Source of the DNA: Pectinophora gossypiella
Lineage: Eukaryota; Arthropoda; Insecta; Lepidoptera; Gelechiidae
Assembly (NCBI RefSeq): GCF_024362695.1
Contig: NC_065404.1
Location: 13,990,604-14,054,603 of the forward strand
Reading direction: 5' to 3'
Length of the DNA: 64,000 nucleotides
Below are positions 22,101 through 31,600 of the stretch, one piece after another. The position numbers and the translations under genes were made by a program. The number at the start of each line of letters is the position of its first letter. The stretch's first letter is position 1. Below the pieces are notes generated by a model. That model searched no databases. It was not told the origin of the DNA and worked only from the letters and a program-made list of their open reading frames with translations.

Positions 22101-24015
22101 TGGGTCTTACTATGGTCTCACCACGGACACTTCATACAAACAACCTCGTTTTACACAGACACTACACATTGACATTATCGTATACGCGCATCTTTGTATG
22201 TGACGTCTGACACCCTACGATTCAAGTCTAAATTGTGTTCGAGTGGAGTGAGGTAAACCAAGCTCAGACGCTGGGGAATTGCCGTTCTATACGTAGTATT
22301 ATTCTTTATTCTATGCTATAGATGGCGCTAAGGAGCGGACTGTGTCTCGCTCGCACTTACACGTTAGGCGGCCTACAGTAAGAATGAAATTTTTGTATGG
22401 ATCTGGGGTGTGATACAGTTTATCATGCAGGAGCTAATGAATGCCGCTGAAAATTATGTCCTGTAATGTAGCAGGCAACACAATAACACATTATTTACAT
22501 AATCCTTGTAAGTATTTTTATACTAACACTATATGGGCCTTAAAGTCTGAAATGAAGATATTTTTTTTTATTAATATGCAGGATGTAGGGTGTCTATGCC
22601 AATAGCACAGAATAAAGAATAATACTACTTATAGAACAGACACTCTCCGCCCCACACATTTTTGTATGGAGTATCTTGGGCGCAACAGTATAAAACTAAC
22701 TACTCTATTGTTCCAGCATCCTACCTACAAAAGTGGGCCACCTATACGTGGGCCAGCTAGACATCCCGTTTGCATCGATGAAGGTGACGAAAGACATCAA
22801 ACATCTGGACAATAAGATCATAGAGTGCAAGTTCGAGAACAACCAGTGGGTGTACATGAGGGAACGCACTGACAAGTCATATCCTAACAGCTACACCACA
22901 GCCACAGGTAAATATTGATTTTTTTTTTATTTATTTTGGCTTGGTGAAGTGTTTTTTTTTATAATAATCTATTATTTACTAAAAAAACAGGTACAATTTT
23001 ATATAAAACTAGCGACCTGCCCCGGCTTCGCTCGGATGCAATGCTAACGAAAAAATGAAATTATTTTCGACATTTCAAATAGTATTTCTCCACTATTTAA
23101 TGGATGTTATTATACATATAATGGATGTCTTAAAAACAAGTGCAGTGAAGTACACGCATCAGCTCTGAGCTGCTAGTGTACATAAACAAATATAATAATA
23201 ATAATATAAAAATAAAATAACTGTATCTATTAAAAAACCGCATCAAAATCCGTTGCGTAGTTTTAAAGATTAAAGCGTACATATGGATATAGGGACAGAA
23301 AAAGCTACTTTGTTTTATACTATGTAGTGATACAAAACACGAAACTGATTGCGGCGGTTCCCGCATTCCCGCCCTTTTTCTCGCTCTGGCAAGTGACGGT
23401 TCTAAGTGACAGAAAAGAATAGAAGCATAGGAAAGTGCGATGCGGTGCGGCCACTTACACCTCTGGCTTTTATACTTTTGCTTTATAGCATGGCGCGCGG
23501 GATAGCTGTCAGTATAGTACATTTTCTTCGTCTGTCTCTTTCGCACTAGGCTGTTCTCTTTCTTTCTGTATGGTATATTTTTGTATTATATAAGTAATAT
23601 AATCCCCAAATAATGCATCGCGGAGGTATGTGACCTAACCTGTATTGGGCTGGTTTTTTCTTCGCGGGTTGGAAGGTCAGACAGGCTAGACAGTAGTTTC
23701 TGTAAAAGACCAGACCTGTCAAATCTTCAGGTTAAGTGATGATATAGGGTAATGAATCTTTTTTTGACGTGACTTATTATAGATTTGCCGCAGATGGCAT
23801 TAACTACTTGGCCGGACAGTTGGGGAGCGCTGAAGGCTCTCAACCGGTACGTTTAGGTGATGATAATATCATTGATGTGTGTGTATTTGTTTCCAGCCGT
23901 ATGCGAAAGTATAAAGGACCCTGTGACCAAGGAGCGGCTGCTAGAGTTCATAGACAACCACCGGTTCCACGACGACTCGGACATGATGCCGCCGCCGAAG
24001 CGCGTGCGCCGATAG
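16121..24015 (+). CDS. RNGTT: Bifunctional mRNA-capping enzyme (RNA 5'-triphosphatase and guanylyltransferase)
   Basis: A nuclear enzyme that removes the gamma phosphate from nascent RNA polymerase II transcripts and adds GMP to form the cap. Twelve exons: 16121-16306, 16396-16532, 16863-17030, 17217-17320, 17695-17770, 18994-19239, 19687-19822, 20492-20637, 21050-21215, 21869-21969, 22717-22907 and 23897-24015; 1776 nt, 591 aa (human about 597). The start MSHRDSGPIPNRWLKCPRK fits insect orthologs. The phosphatase domain carries the cysteine-phosphatase loop HCTHGFNRTG (Cys130). An acidic linker (EEEEIDYDDDD) follows. The guanylyltransferase domain has the nucleophile motif KADG (Lys301), then DGEMVIDK, DGLIFQP and the C-terminal DDVLKWKP and IIECKFE motifs. 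The C-terminus PPPKRVRR is basic and could be a nuclear signal. All key residues are present, so the gene looks intact. Confidence 0.97.
17462..17577 (+). repeat. CCTCA repeat followed by three tandem mini-hairpins
   Basis: In intron 4 of the capping enzyme a short (CCTCA)n run is followed by TTCCCGT/ACGGGAA (17524-17540), ATCCCC/GGGGAT (17541-17560) and GATTCCC/GGGAATC (17558-17577). Each could fold with a 3- to 8-nt loop, and the last two overlap, so they exclude each other. Confidence 0.7.
17935..18065 (-). repeat. LINE 3' end fragment, reverse
   Basis: It shares CTTTATTGCAC near one end and GGCGGCCTTATTGCTAAATA, then TTCCAGGCAACC, with 32096-32230 and, in reverse, with 6330-6460. It is a 5'-truncated LINE tail in intron 5 of the capping enzyme. 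Confidence 0.65.
18195..18765 (-). mobile_element. 5'-truncated LINE with reverse-transcriptase C-terminal tail
   Basis: On the minus strand a frame from 18763 to 18404 reads from CNPFDFIRELFKEINILT to YVRKNVSLLPRN, then YNTRNKNKI and FLGLCIRFYNKIPDNI, and ends at a stop. This is the hallmark C-terminus of Jockey/CR1-group LINE polyproteins. A 3' untranslated part of about 200 nt follows and ends in an ATTCTG-type repeat at 18208-18227. The catalytic reverse-transcriptase core is missing because of 5' truncation. It lies in intron 5 of the capping enzyme, opposite to the gene. Confidence 0.8.
19855..19985 (+). repeat. Repeat family C copy
   Basis: The block GTGCGAGCGAGACAGACAGA...CGGCCATTTAGACTAAAG ending in TATTATTCTTTATT is shared with 20255-20430, 22095-22410, 22595-22695, 32615-32810, 34375-34476 with 34709-34835, 37880-38012 and 54485-54595. 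The class is unknown and it is non-coding. This copy begins 33 bp after the exon 7 donor. Confidence 0.65.
20010..20186 (+). mobile_element. SINE family 1, 5'-truncated, with (GAT)n tail
   Basis: It has the body GTGACCTAACC...TTCGGCTGGTTTTTCCTTCG and the end AACGGGATAATGC plus ATGATGATGATGATG. The tRNA-like head is absent. It lies in intron 7 of the capping enzyme. Confidence 0.75.
20255..20430 (+). repeat. Repeat family C copy
   Basis: It contains GTGACGTCTGACGCCCTTAC, GGGAGGTGAGGTAAACCTAG and CGGTTCTACATATAA, all shared with the other family C copies. It ends about 60 bp before the exon 8 acceptor. Confidence 0.6.
22095..22695. repeat. Repeat family C copies in both orientations
   Basis: A plus-oriented copy (about 22095-22318, ending TATTATTCTTTATTCTATG) is followed by reverse pieces at 22319-22410 and 22595-22695 (AATAAAGAATAATACTACTT). 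A family E piece lies just before, at 21995-22080. All are in intron 10 of the capping enzyme. Confidence 0.55.
23010..23335 (+). repeat. Widespread insect interspersed repeat (CCCCGGCTTCGC type)
   Basis: It starts ACTAGCGACCTGCCCCGGCT and ends with CCGCATCAAAATCCGTTGCG, AGTTTTAAAGATTAAAGCG and a TTTTATACTATGTAGTGAT terminus. I know this start/end pair as a recurrent arthropod repeat; its class is uncertain. It is in intron 11 of the capping enzyme. Confidence 0.6.
23605..23760 (+). mobile_element. SINE family 1, truncated at both ends
   Basis: The body GTGACCTAACCTGTATTGGG, CTGGTTTTTTCTTCGCGGGT and AAATCTTCAGGTTAAGTGAT is present. The tRNA head and the GAT tail are missing. Confidence 0.7.
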
Positions 24016-25770
24016 TATTACTCTATAGTCAGGGGAATGTCAGCACGCCTATACCGTCACTTGACAGCTGACATGTGAACAACTGGCATCTGTCAAAATC
24101 AAATTCTTAGCCAATATCTTCTAATATACAATTGTCATAAAAGATACGGATGACGTATTTCTCTATTTAAGAATGTTAAATCAATGAATTTGATATTGTT
24201 TTTTGACAGATCTCAGACAAAAGTTGAGAATGTTACAAAATAGGCTTACAGAGCTGAGTGACTGGTACTATTTTGTTTTTTGACGATTTTGCGTCTGTCA
24301 GTTAAAATTGGTCCTAAATAACTAAAAAGTGGATGGGTGTGTTACCGTCTAACTTAGTTTGTGATGTCAACACTTTGTCGAAAGTATGTGTAGCAGATTG
24401 CAGGCATAAGTTTATTATATCAAGTGCATGCATGCCTGCTTCTGACCCACTACATTTCAGACTAATCGAAATGTGAATTTTTACCTTAACCATATACCTT
24501 GTATAACAAATACACGACCAATCTCTGTCTGTAAAACGCGCAGCGACGGCGTGTAACGGCACTGTACAGTCATGAGCAATATCAGGTACCCACTTTAGAA
24601 CCCTGTCGCACTATCATATTTGACATTTAATGAGACTTACGGTTTAATTTGTCAAAAAAGTTAATGTGACATGGTTTCAAAGTGTTTACATATTAGTACT
24701 CGTGACCGTACAACCGATATTGCACTTTACTTGAACAGCCATAACATCTTAATTTGAGGTAATGAACTTATACTACATGGTTCGGATGCTTTTTTAGAAA
24801 AACTCCTTGTTTACAGGTGAGATTTGAATTAATTGAAATGCGAAGTTTTAAAAACATTAACAGCGGACCATGCTTACGGATATTCTAATACACACATAGT
24901 TCCTCGCTAGAAAAATCTTTATAAAAGTTCAGTCACATAGTTCTGGTGAGAGGTTAAATGCAGAATTTATACTAGAAGGGTGACGCTACTTTCTAGTAAA
25001 ATTTTCGCGTTCATATTTTAGTTGGTACAGAATTTTATATCATTGAATGGCATCGCATCGCATACAATGGTAGAGAATTTTAAATTTCTTTTTCACAAAA
25101 ATGTTCACAAGCTTAAGTAATCCGTACTTAATTGATATCAATTTATTATTTTTCCTTATTAAGTCTTCCTTACCATATTTGCTATCTATCTATTTTATAG
25201 TAATAAAAACAATCACAAACTAGGTACGCCATAGTTTACCTCGCTGTACCAACTAGAATAATAATTATAGCAATATTTAATTAAGTTAAAACTTGTTGTA
25301 AGTAAGAAAATATTTTTTGTTTGTACTGCCCCACAATGGGGCAATTCTGATTTGATTTTTAAGAATGTACTCTGACTCTGATGAAATATAGCTCAATTTC
25401 CGTCGAACCAAACTATCCATCACCTATCATAATAATCGTAACAATTTTATGCTGTGAATTTAAATTATTTATATAATTAACTTTATTTTTTTATTTCTTC
25501 GATTCTTAAATCGATTTAATCAAAACTAATTGTACAAACTTCAAAGCAATGATGTTTATATCTTTTGCATTTTGTATGAACAACAAAATCTATTTATGTA
25601 CCTATTGAAATGAGAAAATTATAATGGGAGGTAGGATGAATTGTTTTAAAATGTTGATTATGATGCTCACAACTAAGTATTTCAAATTTCTCATGTATAA
25701 ATAGTTATTCTTTACACTGTTTTATTTATAAATTACATGTATGAAGTGCAGAAAACTGGATTGTTTTATT
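24016..25770. other. Tail-to-tail spacer between capping enzyme and LACTB2
   Basis: It contains the 3' untranslated regions of both genes. A plausible capping-enzyme polyadenylation signal AATAAA is at 25202-25207. Reverse-strand AATAAA signals for LACTB2 are at 25721-25726 and immediately beside its stop (25765-25770). A MITE copy lies at 24564-24711. The rest is AT-rich with no coding signature. Confidence 0.6.
24564..24711 (-). mobile_element. 148-bp MITE family A, intact copy, reverse
   Basis: The ends GTACAGTCATGAGCA and TACTCGTGACCGTAC are inverted repeats of each other with few mismatches. The interior is the reverse complement of the copies at 10875 and 38869. It lies about 550 bp after the capping-enzyme stop, so it is probably in or near that gene's 3' untranslated region. 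Confidence 0.85.
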
Positions 25771-27946
25771 TTATAGACTGGAATTTATCATAAATTGCCA
25801 CCGACTCTCGCCTTCGACGTTGATTTCTTTGACTTTGTTTTCCTTGCTCAGTTTGGTCAGGTGGTGGTTGACATTGTAAGCAGCAGCAGCCCATAAGTGC
25901 TGTGGAGTCTCCGTATATATCTCTTTCACTAAATCCATTTCCGTAAGTGATTTGTCAGGGTTCTCTTGTAATTTCTTCAATATCTGCTCTTCTCTTTGGT
26001 TTCTATGTTCTATGTAGTATTCAATCTTTTTAACTGGGTCCTAAAACAAATCAATAATTACAAAGTTTTTATTAAAGACAGCCTTTCTATACAAAATAAC
26101 TTTAAACTGAACTTTACATTGATGTATAATATGTTACTATAGTAACACATTTTATAATGTGACATTTTATAAGTATTTTTATGACGATCATTTTAAAAAT
26201 GAAATATCATACAACTTATACATTGTTTTAAGTATACGCAGTTATTATCATAAAACACATAATAACGGGTTGCGGTAAGAACCCATTATTATGTGTTTTA
26301 ATTACAACTTATATTTGTTGATGTACCCTTTGAAATAGGTCTCATACAAAATGATACTACTACTACAACACTACTGCTACTTACATTGACAATGTTCCCA
26401 TGCCCAGGATAAATAATTCTGGGTCTCAAATCTAAAATCCTTTGCAAACTCTTCATGTATGTGTACAAATCTTCAAAGACAGCCGTCCCTTCTCCAAGTA
26501 TGCAATCTCCACTAAAGAGAATGTTTTCTTCTCGCAACGTAAGTACAACATGGTCTGTAGTGTGCCCAGGTGTATGGTGAACCTTTACAGTGGCTCCTTC
26601 AACGGTAATCTCTTGACCGTCAGATAACCAGTTCAACGGTATTGACGGTGGCAACTGATTATCTGCACTGTCATCTTTGCTACGTTTGTACTTCCATACT
26701 TTTGGTTGTTCTGAAAGGTAGGTAATTGTTACACTATTATTACAACTGATAAAATATTAGTAAGTGTTTTCATTGAGGATAAAAACTGACTATTCCTCCC
26801 ATCAGGTGTCACTACTGTTAAGTGTTCTTAAATTTTGTCAGATCCCCATACTATTTGAGTAAACAACTATGTGCTGTGTTCAACTGCAAAATCATAGTGT
26901 TATATTTATTCCTTAAAAATCGGAAGGAATACTTATTTTCAATCAATACTGCTTTTTCCAACTGGCTGCTTTTCTTTTTCATAACTCATCCTTAAGACGA
27001 TCTCGTCTGATATGTATCCACACTCCGTGTTTTATAGCAATTTATTACAAATTTTATTTTAGTATTTTATTATGGACAATATGGGGATCTGACAAAATTT
27101 AGGACTACCCAACAGTGCTGCTGCCTACATTTGAGCTTCTAGTTTTTATCCATTGGTAAATGTTGGTAATTTAACAATGCTTTTTTTTATTTATCTTTCA
27201 ATATTTATGCATGACATAAAGGTAAAACCAGGAAGAAAAATCTCAGTCTTTCACATTTGATGACAAGTTTTTAGTATAAATAATCAAAATTATAATTTTG
27301 TCAGTCTTATGTTTATAAAACATACTTATTGTTTTTATTGGTAATTTAAATTATTTATTTTAATTATAAAAATGTTCCACTTACTAGCAATACTCCCATA
27401 GACATTCTCCACTCCACCAATATGGTCATGATGCCAATGTGTAACCACAATATGTTCTATATTAATTTGTTCTGACTGGACCACTTTCTCCAGGTGTTCC
27501 TGATATGCTTTAACATCTTTATCTCCTGTATCAACGAGGATCCGGCTGCAAACAGACACAAGTCTCAACATTAATTTTTTCAACTTTTTTAGTACACTTC
27601 TGAAATGTAATATTTATGTTGGCGCATTTATTGTCATATGATGACTAAAATATTGTGATAGTTATTCTGCTCCATTCATCTCATTGATCCGTATGATACT
27701 CTGTATCAATATAGAAGAAACAAATAGACAATACAGCCCCAACCTGTCATTATTATCTCAGTAATCGACAATGAATCCTTATCAGCTATAATCAGTAGTA
27801 CTAAGGTTGCTTATTGATACTTACTTCTTGCCACTCCCAATAAGGTAGGTATTGGTTCCTTGAAGAGTCATGGGTCCAGGATTGCATCCTAGGATCCGTA
27901 TTATCCTGTTCGACAGTTTGGTTACAGCTGGTATGACTGCTGCCAT
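25771..27946 (-). CDS. LACTB2: Endoribonuclease LACTB2 (metallo-beta-lactamase fold)
   Basis: In animals LACTB2 is a mitochondrial single-strand-specific endoribonuclease. Four minus-strand exons: 27946-27825, 27545-27385, 26710-26385 and 26040-25771; 879 nt, 292 aa (human 288). Phase is kept at every join. The zinc-binding signature HWHHDH holds His77, His79, Asp81 and His82, at the same numbers as I recall for human LACTB2. Further metal ligands are seen in HTPGHTTDH (His144), FSGDCILGEG (Asp163) and YPGHG (His198). The C-terminal part (residues 204-292), with HRNQREEQIL and a helical winged-helix-like tail, matches the family. The start MAAVIPAVTKLSNRIIRILG fits the family length. It is head to head with NDUFV1, 700 bp away. 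All ligands are kept, so it is probably active. Confidence 0.96.
26220..26304. mobile_element. Foldback MITE family B, internally deleted copy
   Basis: It keeps the left end ACATTGTTTTAAGTATACGC and the right end ATTATTATGTGTTTTAATTA, but the middle has collapsed so that the two arms nearly touch. Complete relatives are at 31562-31781 and 37180-37647. It lies in intron 3 of LACTB2. Confidence 0.75.
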
Positions 27947-28646
27947 TTCTACAGAATTACTTTTTATCACAAAAGAAAACTACACATAAAATCAACAAAT
28001 AACAACTTTTATTGTTGTCTCTTAGGAAGTCGTTGAAAGGCAGAATTGTAATATTAAAAAAATGTAACTCCAAAAACCAATAAAAATATATAAAAACAGA
28101 ATTTACATTGTTTTACGACGTAGACTTTGAACTTGTCGCCAAAAATTCGAAAAAGCAGCTGTTTAGCTATCGAACAAATGTCAAATTACGTTATTTCTTG
28201 CCTTTGCCTTTCCCCAAGGAAACAAAAAAGTAAAAGATTCGTTCGAAATTGATTCGAAAGAATCTATTATTATTTCATGCCGCATGGCATGTTTTAAGAT
28301 AATAATATTAATATTATTTAAATTATAATATAAATAAATTACGAATCTGAATTTCTAGCTTTAAAACATGAGTCTGCGTGTAACGAAAAATCAACAGTGT
28401 TGCTATTGCTGCTTATTGTTTTGTTCTGCAATCCACATTTATTTCGTTTCATTCATTGATTTCTTTTCTTTTTATATTATATTATGATATAAATTGTGTA
28501 CTAACGCTTTTTTTGAGGCAAATAGTTTTGCCCGAGTTTCTTTTTAGATAAATAATTGGAAAGTAATAGGAGAGAAATTGATTGACAGATCATTATGTCT
28601 AGTGTGGTATCACCTCAGTATTTTGACGTTTTGCTTTTCGAGAAAA
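27947..28646. promoter_or_regulatory. Divergent promoter region of LACTB2 and NDUFV1
   Basis: The start codons of the two genes face away from each other over exactly 700 bp, so a shared or back-to-back promoter is expected. The sequence is AT-rich without a CpG cluster. No TATA box can be assigned. Both products work in mitochondria, which fits joint control, but that is inference. Confidence 0.6.
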
Positions 28647-31600
28647 ATGGCTGGTGCGCTGGCGAGGGTGCTTCAGGGCACAAAATCACAATACGGTATG
28701 GTATTCCTCGTCTTATGTACTATTACACGTTGCAGATAATTGTACATAGTCTATATAATTCTTAATTGACTTATTATGGTTTGTTGTGGTATGGTGCGCA
28801 GTAGGGTTGTCTTACATAATTTTGACGTTTTGCAGGCATTGTAGGGTCGTTGGTCAACAATGGGTCTGTGAGGTTCCAACAGACACAGGCGCCGACGAAG
28901 ACTCATTATGGGCCACTGGCTGACAGTGATAGGATCTTTACCAATCTGTATGGACGACACGACTGGCGGTTGAAGGGAGCTCTCTGCCGCGGCGACTGGT
29001 ATAAAACCAAGGAGATCCTCCTAAAAGGCCCAGAATGGATCGTCAGTAAGGATCTTAATTATTATAGTTTTAAGAAGAATATTAATCATTATCCACCTAT
29101 TGTGTTCATTTTTAGTAGGGAATTGTACTTTAATTGAATTGTTGTGTTGATGTTGTCTCTGTCTCTATTATACCCTTTTTTTTTTGTATTTCCTGTGTGT
29201 ACATAGAAGTATTTTTTTAATGCAGAAACAACAGTCACACAACATCAATAATCAGTTTTGTTATTATTTACTATAATATGTAAATAACCAGATTCTAAGC
29301 TTAACATAGTTATATTAGGGTTTGTGTATCTTAAAATTCTAAGATTTATTTACTATTTTGCACTTTTTGATATATCTTATACTCAGTTTTAAAATAACAA
29401 CACTGCAAAAAATTACAGACGAAATGAAATCCTCTGGCCTCCGTGGGCGAGGTGGTGCCGGTTTCCCAACGGGCATGAAGTGGTCATTCATGGCCAAACC
29501 ATCTGATGGCCGTCCTAAATACCTGGTTGTGAATGCTGATGAGGGAGAACCAGGCACTTGCAAGGACCGAGAGATCATGCGTCATGACCCTCACAAGTTG
29601 ATTGAGGGCTGCCTGGTCGCTGGCCGGGCCATTGGTGCCCGTGCTGCTTATATTTACATCCGAGGAGAGTTCTACAATGAAGCTAGTAACCTCCAGGTTG
29701 CTATTGCTGAGGTAAAGAGAAAATGATAACTTAATATTGATTTCTTTTACATCTTAACACCCTTCCAGTATTTAAAAAAAAAGTAAATAAGGTAATTAGG
29801 GTTGTTAACTAAGTAAAGGCAGCTCTTAAAAGTAGATACTGTACGTCTGTTGTGCAATACACAATTCTAGTATAAGTGAACACAACTTTTAAAGGAACTT
29901 TATAATAATATTTCCTACTAAACTCCACATATAGGTATGGTAGTAGTTACTGGTAGGTACTTACCATTTCACATTGGTGAATCTAATGTACTTTTTCCTA
30001 GCATATTTTTATAATCATTATTTTGGACTTTAGTTTTTTCTAATAGATATTGTGTATAACTATAAACAGAATATTTGAAAATACGAAAATTATATTTAAT
30101 TTCATTTTTAAAGATATGTTCTTTCTGCACTAATATGGTATTATTTACTTATAATGGAAAAAATATTTTCCCAGGCATACCAAGCAGGCCTACTGGGCAG
30201 GAACGCCTGCAGCTCTGGCTTCGACTTTGACGTGTTCGTGCACCGCGGCGCAGGCGCATACATCTGCGGCGAGGAGACCGCGCTCATCGAGTCCATTGAA
30301 GGCAAGCAGGGCAAGCCACGCCTCAAGCCGCCGTTCCCGGCTGACATTGGCCTGTTTGGGTGCCCTACCACAGTCAACAATGTCGAGTCCATTGCTGTGG
30401 CACCGGTGAGAAAACGTTTGTCAATAGTTTGCCATAAATAAAAGGGAAAAGAAATACTCCTTATTATGAAAGGTTCAGAAAATATTTGTTGCAGTTGGTC
30501 TAACAAAAAGCTCAGTGAGGTGTACCCACATCTGTTATGTATGTGTGTGTGTTTGTGCAACCAATACAAGCAGAGCTACTATGCGTTTTACTCGTGTCCA
30601 CTTATTTACCAGTGGCGACGAGGATGGAATTTGAACCCACGCGTGCAAAGCACATTGGACTAGCGATCCAATGCCTTAACCACTCGGTCACACCTCGCCA
30701 AGCTTTCTGATAGGTGGTGCGCCGTATCACCGTCTATAATGCCGGGGTAACTGCCTCCGTGGTCCAGTAGTTGAGTTCTGCTCCCGTCCCGGAGGTCCCG
30801 AGATCGAATCCCGGTGGGGACAAATCACTTTGTAATCCCTAATTTGGTTAGGACATTGCAGGCTGATCACCTCATTGTCCAATAGTAAGATTATCCGTAC
30901 TTCGGTAGGCACGTTAAGCCGTTGGTCCCGGTTACTACTTACTGATAATACTGTAAGTACATAGTCGTTACTCAATAATAACCCTGACACAGGGTTGCTG
31001 AGGTTGGTCATCCTCGCAACCCACACGGTAGAAGAAGATGCCGGGGTAAACTATACAGATAGATAGATAGATAGATAGATATAGCCTTTATTATGAACTA
31101 ATTGTAACAAGCTTATACTTAATATTTAATAAAAAAAAAATGTGTTTAATTATGTTCTTCGTCCATTTGTCTTTTGACAAAGGCCTCCTCCAGCTCTTCC
31201 CTGTCTCTCGCCAGCCTTCTCCACATATTTCCTGCTGTATCTCAAACTATACAGAAATCCTTTAATAATAATGATGTTGCAGACAATCTGCCGCCGCGGC
31301 GGCGCGTGGTTCGCGTCGTTCGGTCGGCCCCGTAACACGGGCACCAAGTTATACAACATATCCGGGCACGTGAACACGCCGTGCACGGTGGAGGAGGAGA
31401 TGAGCGTGCCGCTGAAGGAGCTGATAGAGAGGCACGCCGGCGGAGTCACCGGCGGCTGGGACAACCTGCTGGCCATCATACCCGGCGGCTCCTCCACGCC
31501 GCTCATGCCCAAGTCGTGAGTACCACGGATTACTGTTATTAAGCATAATAGGCAAGCTTATACATTGTTTTAAATTTACGCGATTATTATCATAATTAAA

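Noticed and set aside
23130..23546. 138-codon minus-strand frame
   Set aside because: It runs through the end of an interspersed repeat in a capping-enzyme intron and looks like chance translation.
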